Assembly (NCBI GenBank): GCA_002348225.1
Contig: DEAP01000061.1
Span: 1 to 26,910 of the forward strand
Origin: Dehalococcoidia bacterium UBA2979
Lineage (GTDB): Bacteria > Chloroflexota > Dehalococcoidia > UBA2979
Length of the DNA stretch: 26,910 bases
Reading direction: 5' to 3'
Part shown: positions 1 to 8,890 of the stretch, in pieces
How positions within the stretch are numbered: position 1 is the first letter of the stretch
Layout of the letters: every line of letters starts with the position of its first letter
The notes under the pieces: generated by a model
What the model was told of the DNA's origin: nothing
Database searches by the model: none
The model's input: only the letters and a program-made list of their open reading frames with translations
Translations under genes and position numbers: made by a program

Positions 1-316
1 CCGTTAGTAATGCAATCCCAGGAAGTGTGATTGCCGCACAAAGTGGCGGGAGATAGTGTGCGAATGATGCTCGGTTGGGATTATCGCGAGCTGTTTCTGA
101 CAGCCTTTTACTGATTATGGCCAAACCACCCCAAAACACGATCAATATTTCCGTCCAAAATATGTCGGAAAGTACTCCACCTTCAAGATCGACCCGCGCC
201 GCAGCAAGCCCCATAATCACCCATGAAACAAGTATTAGAGCTAGAAATCCGGTAGCAACTCGTCCCCACCCTGAGGTGGGAATAAAGTCTGTTATTCCAT
301 CTGATTCATTCGTCAT
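1..316 (-). CDS. Small integral membrane protein, 3' end outside the window
   Basis: An open frame on the minus strand starts at the ATG at 316-314 and runs off the left edge (105 codons visible). A GGGAG Shine-Dalgarno lies 6 bases before the ATG, which supports the start. The protein begins MTNESDGITDFIPTSGWGRV, then has a hydrophobic segment (about residues 21-40), a second (about 52-67) containing IFWTEILIVFWGGL, a polar stretch with KRLSETARDNPNR, and a third hydrophobic segment at the edge. This layout and the RLSETARDN motif recall the RLHD region of DUF805 proteins, and its divergent neighbour is DUF805, so it may be a distant relative; this is a guess from pattern only. No function can be assigned. 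Confidence 0.6.
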   Translation of the reverse strand, partial: MTNESDGITDFIPTSGWGRVATGFLALILVSWVIMGLAAARVDLEGGVLSDIFWTEILIVFWGGLAIISKRLSETARDNPNRASFAHYLPPLCAAITLPGIALLT

Positions 317-419
317 TGGATACTCCCAGTAATCTACCGATTTACGCTGAGTATACTGATATCAGGAGATAATCGGTGAACACTGTGTCACAGATTGGCG
401 ATCAACTAGTTTGGAAATT

Positions 420-1001
420 ATGAAAGACAATGTTCCGAGTACATCCCTTCTCCTCCGCTCTATTTCCTTTAGAGGTCGCAGCTCCCGCCGTGAATATTGG
501 TCTTGGGTACTGTGTGTCATACTTCTGCAGATAGTATTTGGGTTTCTTAGAGATAGTCTCGATATTGTCGATCTTCCACTGAATGAGATCCTATTCTTAG
601 TGACACTGCTCCCAGGCACCGCTGTAGCCGTTAGACGACTACATGATACGAATCGTTCCGGTTTGAGATTGCTCTGGCCTATCGGAACATTCGTGTTTCT
701 CTGGTCAGTTTTCTTCTTTGTACTGATCAGAATAGATATCGGAAGTTTCGGACTTGCAATCCTCATTATGGGACCATTCCTCTTGCTGTTTTTAGGGTCG
801 ATTCTAGTACTCACCTTTTGGTTATGCCTTCCAGGAGACTCAGATACAAACAGGCATGGACCCGCCGCCCGCTCAAAACAAATGCCTGGCAACGATGTAA
901 CAGATGCTAATTTTTTCACAAACACGGCCTCGCTTTGGTTAATTTTCCTAGCAGTATTTGTGTTAGGAATGCTGTTTCTAGCGCACTTAGTAGACCTCTA
1001 G
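420..1001 (+). CDS. DUF805 family membrane protein
   Basis: A 193-residue protein from ATG 420. The in-frame TTG at 411 is an alternative start, and neither has a strong ribosome binding site. The hallmarks of DUF805 (YhaH/YhaI type inner-membrane proteins) are present: FRGRSSRREYWSW near the N-terminus, AVRRLHDTNRSG in the middle, and a late CLPGDSDTNRHGP motif followed by a polar segment. About four hydrophobic segments separate these motifs. Family members are small inner-membrane proteins without an established biochemical activity. A further hydrophobic segment (WLIFLAVFVLGMLFLAHLV) closes the protein, after the point where many family members end. It is divergent from the membrane protein at the left edge, with about 100 bases between them. 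Confidence 0.85.
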   Translation: MKDNVPSTSLLLRSISFRGRSSRREYWSWVLCVILLQIVFGFLRDSLDIVDLPLNEILFLVTLLPGTAVAVRRLHDTNRSGLRLLWPIGTFVFLWSVFFFVLIRIDIGSFGLAILIMGPFLLLFLGSILVLTFWLCLPGDSDTNRHGPAARSKQMPGNDVTDANFFTNTASLWLIFLAVFVLGMLFLAHLVDL

Positions 1002-1072
1002 GCATCCAAGACACTCCCAAGGGAAGTCACCTACAATCTCCTAAGCGAGAGAGATTATGGGAAGGAAAAACT

Positions 1073-1840
1073 ATGGCTTTTGCAGGATTTGATCTGACAG
1101 GTAAAGTGGCACTGGTCACTGGCGGAAATAGTGGCATTGGACTTGGTATGGCGATCGGGCTGGCACAAGCCGGTGCCGACGTATGTATCTGGGGCACCAA
1201 TCCTGACAAAAATGCTGCCGCTGAAAAGGCCCTTCTCGATGTTGGTGGAAAAGCTGCGGCTATTCGCTGCGACGTTTCACAGGAGGAAGAGGTGGAATCA
1301 GCATTTGCAGAGACTCTGAAGCTTTTCGGCCAAGTCGACTCATGTTTCGCTAACGCTGGGGCTGGTGGTGGAGCACCGTTTCAGGAATTCCCGACGGATA
1401 CTTGGAAAAGGGTGATGGCTATAAATCTCGACGGTACCTTCTTCACGTTCAGGGCTGCTGCGCGACACATGATTGAGCGTGGTGAAGGAGGAAGACTCAT
1501 TGGAACTTCTAGCCTCTCTGCAATTGACGGTGCCGCACGAAATGAAGCCTATGCCGCGACAAAAGGAGCCATGATTTCCATGACTAGAGGGCTAGCAGTC
1601 GAATTGGCTCGATACGGGATCACGGCAAATACAATTATTCCAGGTTGGATCGAAACAGCGATGACTGCACCAAGAGTCGGCGATGACGTATTCGAGGACC
1701 GTGTGATGAAACGAGTACCGGTAAGACGATGGGGACAGCCTGAAGATTTTGCAGGAGTCGCAGTCTATCTCGCTAGTGACGCATCTTCATATCAAACAGG
1801 AGAAGACTTCATCATCGACGGTGGGTATTCGCGATTCTAA
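1073..1840 (+). CDS. Short-chain dehydrogenase/reductase (FabG-like oxidoreductase)
   Basis: A 255-residue classical SDR that oxidises or reduces an alcohol/ketone pair with NAD(P)H. It has the cofactor motif TGGNSGIG (16-23), NAG (94-96), Asn118, catalytic Ser147, and the YAATK motif with Tyr160 and Lys164. The C-terminal IDGGYSRF is also typical. The ATG at 1073 was chosen because GGGAAGGA lies just upstream and residues 1-12 give the normal SDR N-terminus. The same frame stays open further upstream but reads into the DUF805 gene. Its stop overlaps the stop of the convergent ALO-type oxidase by 3-4 bases, so the two form a convergent sugar or polyol oxidoreductase pair. Gluconate, 3-oxoacyl or other keto substrates cannot be told apart here. 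Confidence 0.9.
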   Translation: MAFAGFDLTGKVALVTGGNSGIGLGMAIGLAQAGADVCIWGTNPDKNAAAEKALLDVGGKAAAIRCDVSQEEEVESAFAETLKLFGQVDSCFANAGAGGGAPFQEFPTDTWKRVMAINLDGTFFTFRAAARHMIERGEGGRLIGTSSLSAIDGAARNEAYAATKGAMISMTRGLAVELARYGITANTIIPGWIETAMTAPRVGDDVFEDRVMKRVPVRRWGQPEDFAGVAVYLASDASSYQTGEDFIIDGGYSRF

Positions 1841-3147
1841 TTGATTGGTCCTAATACACGATCTGTATATACGTTGCTGTACAGTCCCAGCGGATCGAGC
1901 TCTTTCCTCGCCAGCTGAAACTCCTCCCATTTCGGATACAACGGGGCAAGCGTTTCAGCTGTCTGGAAATGCATCTTTCCCCAATGTGGTCGGCCTCCAT
2001 AGTCCCGCATTATCGTCTCAACAGGAACAAAATAAGGCTCAAAAGCCTCATGTTGACGCACGTGTATGGCAATCGACGCGGTATCTCTTCCGCTACACAT
2101 ACTTAAGGGGATGTCATCTGCTTGCGCCCAGCGAACCTCAATAGGCATGGAAATATCTAATCCCGATTTTTCAACGAAATCTAATACCCGTTCCAGAGCT
2201 TCCCGTGCGAATTCGTGTGGAATGAAGTATTCCATTTCTATGAATTTGAGCTTCCGTTCAGAAGTGAATACAGAATATGATCGGTCTACGTAGTCTTCAC
2301 GGGTGCCGCTTGGAAGAGAATTCCCGATGAGAGCTGCTAATCGTGGGGAGACCTTGTTTGCGGCGATCGACAGTCGCCGTAAGTAGTTATAGGAAAATTC
2401 TTCCTCAAACCATTTTTGCCATTTCGAGAATTCCGTTACCGGGAGACTAGTCCGGTTGTTCCTTTTGGTGAAAGCCTGATCCATGCCGGGTACACAAAAG
2501 TATTCGAAATGTTCATTATCAATAATGAACTGATCTTGTTGATCTAGTACTTCTTGAAACGGAAGCATCACTTCCTGAGCATGCAGATTGAATGCAGGTT
2601 CAAGCTGGAGAGTTACCGTCGATAACAGACCAGCAGCACCTACTCCGACCACTGCGGCCCGCAGCAAATCAGGTCGCTCTACCATCGAACATTCAACGAT
2701 TTCACCTTCACCTGTGATTACTCGGGCCGCAACTACTTGGGTAGCGAGACAGCCAAATGTTAGCCCCGTCCCGTGAGTACCTGTTGAAATCGCTCCCGCG
2801 ACTGACTGGTAAGCAATATCACCTAGATCAGACATAGCAAGTCCGTGGTCCCAGAGTTCAGGGCTTAAATGCTCCAGTTTTTTTCCAACCTGCACCGTCA
2901 CCTGGTTTAGATTTGGATCTACTGACAAAATTTTGTCATACTTCGACAGATCTATCAGATAGCCGTTAGTAAGTGCGGTACCAGTGAACGAGTGACCTGT
3001 GCCAACTGCCTTTACCTTTTGACTCTCCTTGATTGCCTGACGCACTGAGTAGAGGAGTTCTTCCTCATTAATTGGCGTAAAAATTCCATCAGGTGAGCAC
3101 GACTGGTTCTCAGCCCAATTCTTCCACTGATACTTATTCTCTACCAT
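1837..3147 (-). CDS. FAD-linked oxidase of the L-gulonolactone / D-arabinono-1,4-lactone oxidase family
   Basis: A 436-residue VAO-type flavoprotein. The N-terminal FAD-binding PCMH domain holds GTGHSF (49-54), where His52 sits where gulonolactone oxidases attach FAD covalently, and later STGTHG. The C-terminal ALO domain ends with HWGKMH (388-393), the family signature, and DPLGLYSNVYTDRVLG. Relatives oxidise aldonolactones or alditols with oxygen or a dehydrogenase acceptor. The start at ATG 3147 gives MVENKYQWKNWAENQ, which matches the usual WxNWxxN beginning. A GTG at 3195 would add 16 residues that look unlike the family. Neither start has a clear Shine-Dalgarno. It converges with the SDR and is divergent from the TauE-like gene. 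The exact substrate is unknown. Confidence 0.88.
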   Translation of the reverse strand: MVENKYQWKNWAENQSCSPDGIFTPINEEELLYSVRQAIKESQKVKAVGTGHSFTGTALTNGYLIDLSKYDKILSVDPNLNQVTVQVGKKLEHLSPELWDHGLAMSDLGDIAYQSVAGAISTGTHGTGLTFGCLATQVVAARVITGEGEIVECSMVERPDLLRAAVVGVGAAGLLSTVTLQLEPAFNLHAQEVMLPFQEVLDQQDQFIIDNEHFEYFCVPGMDQAFTKRNNRTSLPVTEFSKWQKWFEEEFSYNYLRRLSIAANKVSPRLAALIGNSLPSGTREDYVDRSYSVFTSERKLKFIEMEYFIPHEFAREALERVLDFVEKSGLDISMPIEVRWAQADDIPLSMCSGRDTASIAIHVRQHEAFEPYFVPVETIMRDYGGRPHWGKMHFQTAETLAPLYPKWEEFQLARKELDPLGLYSNVYTDRVLGPIN

Positions 3148-3221
3148 ACTGAATATTTTGCTGAACCAACTCCATCTATTGATTAGGATAAACACTACTC
3201 GTGACCCGTGAAAGGATAAGC

Positions 3222-3977
3222 ATGTTTGAACTTAATCCTATTATGGAATTCGTAATCGTAATGATCTGCATCGGCGGAGCTGCATTCGCACAATCTACGC
3301 TTGGATTCGGATACGCAGTCCTTCTTGTTCCTGTCCTCACATTGTTTCTCGATGCTCGGTCAGCGATAGCACTTACCCAATTGATTGGCCTAGCAGTGTC
3401 AGTAACGAGTTACGTCGAATACCGGCCACGTACCAAAATTCGTTCCGTTTCTCTAATAGCGATAACCGCAGTCATCACGACCCCAGTAGGGGCTTGGGTA
3501 CTATTGCAGGGTTCGGAGCAGTTGATTCTTATTTGTGTGGGTCTCGGAATTGGCATAACAGCACTGGGGAGCTACCTAAGATCACAGATGTCAACCACAC
3601 CACATGCGGAGTTCTGGGCATTTCAAGTTACTGCTGGGTTCTTCTCCGGCTTGCTCCGGGGCTCAGTTTCAATGCCTGGGCCTCCCGTTATTATTTATCA
3701 ACATTGGATCGGGGGCGGAGCAGAAAATATCAGATCGAGAATGTTTGCGTACATGCTCGCAATGGCCGTCCCTACCACCTTATTGCTGCTAATTATGGGA
3801 GTATTCACCGCGCAAACGCTGATATATGCAATTCCTGGGGTCGTAGCCGTGATCATCGGTAACTATATCTCACAGCGAGTCCGACCCCACATGTCGGAAA
3901 GTCTGTTCAAATTCTGCTCCACGCTACTTCTGCTAGTTTCTGCTTCTGCTTTGATCGTCCGAAGCATCACTCTCTGA
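3222..3977 (+). CDS. TauE/SafE family anion permease
   Basis: A 251-residue protein with about eight hydrophobic segments. Family features include the GGAAFAQSTLGFGYAVLLVPVLTL beginning region and a second similar half with SGLLRGSVSMPGPPVIIYQHW, the conserved glycine/proline re-entrant motif of TauE-type carriers. ATG 3222 is preceded by AAAGGA at good spacing. An in-frame GTG at 3201 would add seven polar residues. The family moves sulfite, sulfoacetate or other small organic anions, mainly outward. A link to the SsuD-like monooxygenase 12 kb away, which would release sulfite, is only speculative. The gene lies head to head with the lactone oxidase and 93 bases before the deacetylase-like gene on the same strand. 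Confidence 0.85.
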   Translation: MFELNPIMEFVIVMICIGGAAFAQSTLGFGYAVLLVPVLTLFLDARSAIALTQLIGLAVSVTSYVEYRPRTKIRSVSLIAITAVITTPVGAWVLLQGSEQLILICVGLGIGITALGSYLRSQMSTTPHAEFWAFQVTAGFFSGLLRGSVSMPGPPVIIYQHWIGGGAENIRSRMFAYMLAMAVPTTLLLLIMGVFTAQTLIYAIPGVVAVIIGNYISQRVRPHMSESLFKFCSTLLLLVSASALIVRSITL

Positions 3978-4032
3978 CTCACATAGTGCACTAGACAAGA
4001 ATTCGACCGACCCTTTTGTTCGCGACTAGCTC

Positions 4033-4041
4033 TGATACACT
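4033..4041 (+). promoter_or_regulatory. Candidate extended -10 promoter for the deacetylase-like gene
   Basis: TG-A-TACACT at 4033-4041 fits an extended -10 element 29 bases before the ATG at 4071. The only -35 candidate at 17-base spacing (CTTTTG) is poor. An AGGAG ribosome binding site lies at 4056-4060. Called by eye. Confidence 0.3.
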
Positions 4042-4070
4042 GCCTCAACAACTTCAGGAGAAGCGACAAC

Positions 4071-5141
4071 ATGAGTACTGGTTTCTTGTGGCATGAAAAA
4101 TATATGTGGCATGACACGGGGAGTGGTGCCACTCCAGATGTCGAACCTGATGAACATTTTGAAAACGCGGATACAAAACGTCGGATGAAAAACCTTCTCG
4201 ATTTGTCAGGCCTGACAGATCAACTTGTTCGGCTGGACCCTCGTATGGCTACTGAGGACGAATTACGACGATTTCACACGGATGACTACATCAACAGCAT
4301 TCGCGAACTAAGTGACCATCTGGGAGGAATGGCCGGACCAGGTACGCCTTTCGGAAAAGGATCTTATGAAATCGCGAAGCTTGCAGCCGGAGGCACGATA
4401 GTGGCTACGGAAGCAGTTCTTAGTGGACAAGTTAACAATTCATATGCCCTCGTCCGTCCTCCTGGCCATCACGCTGAACGTGATCTCGGAAGAGGTTTCT
4501 GCATATTCGGGAACGTAGCTCTAGCTGCTATGCATGCACAGGACATCTGGCAGATCGAACGGATAGCAACTATTGATTGGGATGTCCATCACGGGAATGG
4601 AACCCAGCAAGCGTTTTACGATGACCCCAATGTACTGACAATTTCCATTCATCAGGACGGACTGTTTCCAAAAGACTCGGGGACCGTCGAAGAACGTGGC
4701 GCCAATAATGGTCAAAATTACAATATCAATATTCCGTTACCTGCGGGCTCCGGCCATGGCGCCTATTCGGCTGCGATCGAGCGTGTCGTCGTCCCAGCAG
4801 TGCAATCCTTTCGACCGCAATTGATATTAGTTCCCTGTGGATTCGATGCCAGCGTATACGATCCACTAGGGAGAATGTTGCTCACGTCGGAATCGTATAG
4901 GGAACTTACTAAAATGCTTCTGGCTCTGGCTAATGCGACCTGCGATGGAAAAATTGTCTTCTCCCATGAAGGCGGCTACTCGAAACGATATGTGCCGTTC
5001 TGTGGGCTCGCGACAATCGAAGCACTCAGTGGGATACGAACTGAGATAACTGATCAGGCAGGACGCGACGATCTACCGGGCCAGGAACTCGCACCTCATC
5101 AGGAGGCTATCATCAATGAGATAGCCCAAAGCCTGCCCTAA
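4071..5141 (+). CDS. Class II histone deacetylase / acetylpolyamine amidohydrolase-like hydrolase
   Basis: A 356-residue zinc hydrolase that removes acyl groups from amines. RPPGHHA (129-135) supplies the catalytic pair His133-His134. DWDVHHGNGTQ (169-179) supplies zinc ligands Asp171 and His173. GFDAS gives the third ligand Asp259, and the transition-state tyrosine is Tyr303 in HEGGYS. All key residues are present, so it should be active. Bacteria lack histones, so likely substrates are acetylated polyamines, acetyl-lysine proteins or acylated small molecules. The family includes AcuC and acetylpolyamine amidohydrolases, and the sequence does not decide between them. The start is ATG 4071 with AGGAG ten bases upstream. 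It converges with the GYD gene, stop to stop, with four bases between. Confidence 0.92.
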   Translation: MSTGFLWHEKYMWHDTGSGATPDVEPDEHFENADTKRRMKNLLDLSGLTDQLVRLDPRMATEDELRRFHTDDYINSIRELSDHLGGMAGPGTPFGKGSYEIAKLAAGGTIVATEAVLSGQVNNSYALVRPPGHHAERDLGRGFCIFGNVALAAMHAQDIWQIERIATIDWDVHHGNGTQQAFYDDPNVLTISIHQDGLFPKDSGTVEERGANNGQNYNINIPLPAGSGHGAYSAAIERVVVPAVQSFRPQLILVPCGFDASVYDPLGRMLLTSESYRELTKMLLALANATCDGKIVFSHEGGYSKRYVPFCGLATIEALSGIRTEITDQAGRDDLPGQELAPHQEAIINEIAQSLP

Positions 5142-5145
5142 CCAA

Positions 5146-5463
5146 CTAAGTCGTAGGTGGTTGGTAATCGGGAATTTTCTCAGCGGCAGCATCCATCTCA
5201 GCGGCTGTGATTAGCGGAGTGACCCGCACTGCAACAGCTCCCGACGCGTTTACTGCTAGCGAAAGAGCAATGGCCGCATCGTTGTCACCATCACCGATCA
5301 AAACAATATCGTCGTCTCCAAAAGCGTAGTAAGCCGCCTCAATTGTCATCCCGAGAGACTCTGCAAGTGCAGTGACATATGAAATACGTCCTTGGAATCC
5401 CTGACTCGCTGCCGCCTCAAGTGCCTCCGGGCCGTACGAACCTGATATTAAAAATTTAGCCAT
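5146..5463 (-). CDS. GYD domain protein
   Basis: A 105-residue soluble protein that begins MAKFLISGSYGPEALEAA. ATG 5463 has a strong GGAGG six bases upstream, so the longer open frame starting at 5505 is rejected. The FLISGSY start, the central AYYAFGDDDIVLIGDGDNDAAIALSLAV and the late GAVAVRVTPLITAAEMDAA follow the GYD domain pattern, a small ferredoxin-like fold found alone in many bacteria. Its role is not established; the fold is often proposed to be a dimeric sensor or enzyme partner. It is the last gene of the minus-strand run, 80 bases downstream of the metallo-beta-lactamase-fold gene. Confidence 0.85.
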   Translation of the reverse strand: MAKFLISGSYGPEALEAAASQGFQGRISYVTALAESLGMTIEAAYYAFGDDDIVLIGDGDNDAAIALSLAVNASGAVAVRVTPLITAAEMDAAAEKIPDYQPPTT

Positions 5464-5543
5464 ACATACCTCCAATAAACTCTTCCCTGAACTATAGCAA
5501 TACAAGTGCGAGCTAAATATTATGTAAAACAGCTAACCGCAAA

Positions 5544-6419
5544 TCAACTAAAATCGACAGTCTCATCTATATTGACTGGCTCAAAGTGAATACTGCCATC
5601 TGATTCAGATAATTTACCAACGGTCAGTATGGGAAAGTGCCCACCAGTGACCAGAGCATTTTTTTCGATTGCAACGTCGACAATACGCCTCCTCGATCTG
5701 GTTGTTTCGGTCGGATCCTGATCAACAGCTGGGACCCATTCATGATTAACGAGATGCTCTGGGTGATGTGCTGCATCACCTACTAAAAGTAAATGCTCAC
5801 CCCCTGATGAAAGCAGGAATGAAGTATGACCAGGGGTATGCCCCGGAGTTGGTATTGACGTGAGGAATGGCTCAATTAATTGTTCCCCTGAAAAGGTCTC
5901 GACTTTACCTCGCTCCACTATTGGATCGAAAACGTCTTCCAATATTCCCGCGTAGTCCGGATGTGGCTGAACTGCACCTGAATTCCACCAAGCAATTTCT
6001 TCCTCAGATACGCGCCAAACGGCGTTCGGAAAGGTTGGAATTCTTTGTCCCTCCTGAGGCACTGTATTCCAACCAACATGGTCGAAATGCAGATGTGTGT
6101 GTATTACTGCATCAATTTCCTCGAGATTAACTCCCAGATCATGAATCCTATCGAGTAGACCTCCGGCACCCTCAGCTTCCGTGTACGGGCCCTGTTCACC
6201 AAATCCAGTATCGAGAAGGACCGTTCTACTGTTACCACGAAGAAGAAAAGATCCGAAGTTAAACGGCACGTCGTCATCCGGAGCGTTGATAGACAGTGCC
6301 TTCGTCCACTGATGGACAGGTACGTTATTGAAAAATTTAGGGACAGGCATTTCTGTAGCAGCATCAGACAATGCCGCAACAGATACTTCTCCCACCTTAA
6401 AAGTTGCTGACAGTCTCAT
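5544..6419 (-). CDS. Metallo-beta-lactamase fold hydrolase
   Basis: A 291-residue enzyme with the complete binuclear metal set: HTHLHFDH (107-114, giving His109, His111, Asp113, His114), His194 in TPGHTPGH, Asp215 in LLVGDAAHH and His261 in TGGHFP. The architecture is that of AHL-lactonase-like or ring-opening lactonase members, which hydrolyse esters or lactones. FGSFLLRGNSRTVLLDTGFG at 55-74 is the usual second strand pair. ATG 6419 is preceded by AGAGG. It lies 76 bases after the YczE-like gene on the same strand, inside a run with a flavin monooxygenase and a ThDP enzyme, so a lactone or ester intermediate is plausible. Quorum quenching is possible but nothing in the context favours it. 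Confidence 0.88.
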   Translation of the reverse strand: MRLSATFKVGEVSVAALSDAATEMPVPKFFNNVPVHQWTKALSINAPDDDVPFNFGSFLLRGNSRTVLLDTGFGEQGPYTEAEGAGGLLDRIHDLGVNLEEIDAVIHTHLHFDHVGWNTVPQEGQRIPTFPNAVWRVSEEEIAWWNSGAVQPHPDYAGILEDVFDPIVERGKVETFSGEQLIEPFLTSIPTPGHTPGHTSFLLSSGGEHLLLVGDAAHHPEHLVNHEWVPAVDQDPTETTRSRRRIVDVAIEKNALVTGGHFPILTVGKLSESDGSIHFEPVNIDETVDFS

Positions 6420-6495
6420 AGTTAGCCTCTGCTCGTCTATTTGATTAAATTCTAATGTGATAGATCAAGTTGCTCGGAAATAGATCGAAATCAAT

Positions 6496-7122
6496 TTATT
6501 TATGACTCAGTACTGAATCATCAAACGGCCCATACCTGTCAATAAGTTGGATAAGTGGTCCAATACCGAATGCGAACCATACCGTTCCTAAGCCGACACT
6601 ACCGCCAAGCAAAAAGCCACAAATTAATACGGCAACCTCAATCATTGTCCTACCCAATGCGACCGGAATCCCTCTCTTGGCGAGGCCAGTCATGAGGCCG
6701 TCTCTGGGGCCTGGCCCCATTCGAGCACCAATATAGATGATCGTCCCAAGTGCTACGCTCACGGGTCCAAGAAACATCATCATAAACTTCAAGATAAGTA
6801 GATCGGGGTTGGGTAGCAGTGCCATGCCTACATCGATAGTGATCCCTATCACCAGAAAATTCATAATAGTTCCGAAGCCCGGCCGCTCGCGCAATGGAAT
6901 CCAAAACACAAGCACTAATACACTGACGAAAATGCTGACCATTCCAACACTACTAAAATCAATTTCCCAACCAAACACTGAAACCGATGCAGCATACTGT
7001 TTTGATAGTCCTTGATGTAGTACTTCCCAAGGGCCAAGACCAAGATCACCTTCAAGCATGAGTGCTAGGCCTAATCCAAACAGGATTAAACCGATATACA
7101 GCTTACACAACCTCAGAATCAT
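6496..7122 (-). CDS. YczE/YitT-like integral membrane protein
   Basis: A 208-residue protein with about five or six transmembrane segments. It has the family pattern LYIGLILFGLGLALMLEGDLGLGPWEV near the N-terminus and IGARMGPGPRDGLMTGL around residues 130-147, the signature of YczE-type membrane proteins. No transported substrate is known for the family. The start is ATG 7122, with only a weak ribosome binding site. It lies 47 bases after the ThDP enzyme gene and 76 bases before the metallo-hydrolase gene, so it is probably co-transcribed with them and could be the membrane component of that cluster. Confidence 0.85.
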   Translation of the reverse strand: MILRLCKLYIGLILFGLGLALMLEGDLGLGPWEVLHQGLSKQYAASVSVFGWEIDFSSVGMVSIFVSVLVLVFWIPLRERPGFGTIMNFLVIGITIDVGMALLPNPDLLILKFMMMFLGPVSVALGTIIYIGARMGPGPRDGLMTGLAKRGIPVALGRTMIEVAVLICGFLLGGSVGLGTVWFAFGIGPLIQLIDRYGPFDDSVLSHK

Positions 7123-7169
7123 CTTAGGAAGCGCCTATAACATTCCAGCGACTAGGACGACGCCAAATA

Positions 7170-8804
7170 CTACTTGAAAACCGAGTAAGTGTAGTCCTGC
7201 TGTGTGATGAACTCTAGCAATACTGCTGTACCTTCTTGAGTCTTCTTGATTCCGCGCTCAATCGCCGGAACAATGTCTTCAGGGCGCTCAATTCGCTCCC
7301 CATATCCTCCAAAAGCTTTAGCCATTTCGGAATAATTCCCTGAAATATCGGTCGAGCCATACTTCTCTTGCGCCACCTGCATGATTGGAATCTCGATAGC
7401 CATTGAAAAATTATTCAGCAGAATCGACAGAATAGGGATATTTTCACGAACAGCTGTTTCAAAGTCCATTCCAGTGAAGCCGATCCCGGCATCACCCCAA
7501 ACATTGATACAGAGCTTATCTGGACGAGCCAACTTAGCTCCCATTGCCAAACCTAGGCCATAACCGAGCTGAGTAGTTTTTCCCCATCCGATATAACTCA
7601 ATGGAACATCTGTTGTCCAAAACGGCGACAACTGGTCCCGAGGACTCCCGGCATCATGGGTGATAATCGTGTTATCAACGTCGACAGTCGCATGTAGGTC
7701 TCGCAATACTCTGTAGGGTGAGAGTGGAGCACTGTCATCATCCCGTTTCGCCTGCCAATCTCCCAACCATTTCTGACGGATGGTAGAGATCTCGGCCGCG
7801 ATGGAATCCGCACGTCCCCTTCCACCAGAGCCGACGAGCTCAGCAACAACTGGAATCAGGGCTTGTAAGGTCAACTTCGCATCCCCAACCAGTGGCTGGG
7901 TAACCTCTAATGTGTTGTCTAAATCTAGCGGGTCCAACGTAGAATGAATTACTGTCTTGCCTTTTGGAAACTGGATTCCAAATCCTGTGGCAAAAAATGA
8001 ACAGCCTATACCAAATACCACATCTGACCCCTGCAAGAATTCATGAACTGGCTGGGGAAGTGATCGACCGCCCGAGCCTAACGACAGGGGATGACTTTCT
8101 GGAAATGCACTTTTACCTTCCAGGCTTGTAGTGACCGGAGCCTCGAGCAGTTCTGCCAACTCTTTGAGTTCTGGCCAAGCCTCAGCATAATGGACCCCTT
8201 GACCCGCATAAATAATCGGACGTTCAGCCTTAACTAGTATCTCGGCCGCCTTGGCCACATCGGCCGGATCTGGAGCAGATTTTGCAGTCTTCACTGGGGT
8301 ATATGACAAGTTCTCTACCTCTTCGGCGAAAACGTCGCCAGGTATCTCTACCACCGCTGGACGTGGTCGCCCGTTGCGCACCGCACTAAAGGCTCGGCGC
8401 ATAGCATCAGGTACTGACGAAGAAAGTGTCACCTGCTCAACTGACTTCGCGACGTGTTGAAAATTTAGAAGACCACTGAAGTTCGGGGTCACATTTGTAA
8501 GACTTCTCGGATACCCCATTGGTATCACCACTATTGGAACTGACTCACCATATGCCTGAGCAACACCTCCAAAGGCATTCTCAGTTCCCGGACCATGTTG
8601 CATCACAAATACACCAATTTCGTTACCAGAATTGATACGACTGAAAGCATCAACCATGTGTATTCCGGTCCGCTCCTGCCGAACAATAATCGTCCGAATG
8701 TCTGCCCGAGCAGCCGCTTCGATAATCGGGTTCACTGGATAACCCACGATGAACTCCACACCTTCTTGTTTTAAAATTTCTGCTATTGCGTCCGCAACTT
8801 GCAC
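7170..8804 (-). CDS. Thiamine diphosphate-dependent enzyme (acetolactate synthase-like superfamily)
   Basis: A 544-residue three-domain ThDP enzyme. The N-terminal Pyr domain has GYPVNPIIEAA and Glu44 in VRQERTGIHMVDAFSR, the glutamate that activates the cofactor. A central domain (about 190-320) follows. The C-terminal PP domain has the Mg/ThDP motif GDAGIGF to NN (437-465). Relatives decarboxylate 2-oxo acids or join the resulting carbanion to an acceptor. No acetolactate synthase small subunit is nearby, so branched-chain amino acid synthesis is unlikely and a catabolic decarboxylase or carboligase is more likely. GTG 8804 is the start, with GGGGGT upstream. The gene lies 86 bases after the LLM monooxygenase on the same strand. 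Confidence 0.88.
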   Translation of the reverse strand: MQVADAIAEILKQEGVEFIVGYPVNPIIEAAARADIRTIIVRQERTGIHMVDAFSRINSGNEIGVFVMQHGPGTENAFGGVAQAYGESVPIVVIPMGYPRSLTNVTPNFSGLLNFQHVAKSVEQVTLSSSVPDAMRRAFSAVRNGRPRPAVVEIPGDVFAEEVENLSYTPVKTAKSAPDPADVAKAAEILVKAERPIIYAGQGVHYAEAWPELKELAELLEAPVTTSLEGKSAFPESHPLSLGSGGRSLPQPVHEFLQGSDVVFGIGCSFFATGFGIQFPKGKTVIHSTLDPLDLDNTLEVTQPLVGDAKLTLQALIPVVAELVGSGGRGRADSIAAEISTIRQKWLGDWQAKRDDDSAPLSPYRVLRDLHATVDVDNTIITHDAGSPRDQLSPFWTTDVPLSYIGWGKTTQLGYGLGLAMGAKLARPDKLCINVWGDAGIGFTGMDFETAVRENIPILSILLNNFSMAIEIPIMQVAQEKYGSTDISGNYSEMAKAFGGYGERIERPEDIVPAIERGIKKTQEGTAVLLEFITQQDYTYSVFK

Positions 8805-8890
8805 GTTAGATACCCCCTATATTCAATCGCACGTACCGAAGAAATACGTGCCTATTCCTGTAGCTTACTGAATTTATAATTTAGTTACAT

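Noticed and set aside
75..332. Plus-strand open frame at the left edge
   Set aside because: The minus strand over the same bases has a good ribosome binding site and encodes a membrane protein that runs off the window; the plus frame has no family pattern.
362..925. Minus-strand open frame opposite the DUF805 gene
   Set aside because: It is a mirror of a clear DUF805 protein and has no recognisable motifs.
935..1072. Longer N-terminus for the SDR
   Set aside because: It overlaps the end of the DUF805 gene, has no ribosome binding site and adds residues not found in SDRs.
3985..4000. TAGTGCACTA palindrome after the TauE-like gene as a terminator
   Set aside because: The arms are only five bases and no T-run follows on either strand.
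7170..8804. ilvB acetolactate synthase
   Set aside because: No small subunit or branched-chain genes are nearby, and the sequence shows only superfamily motifs, so a biosynthetic label is not supported.
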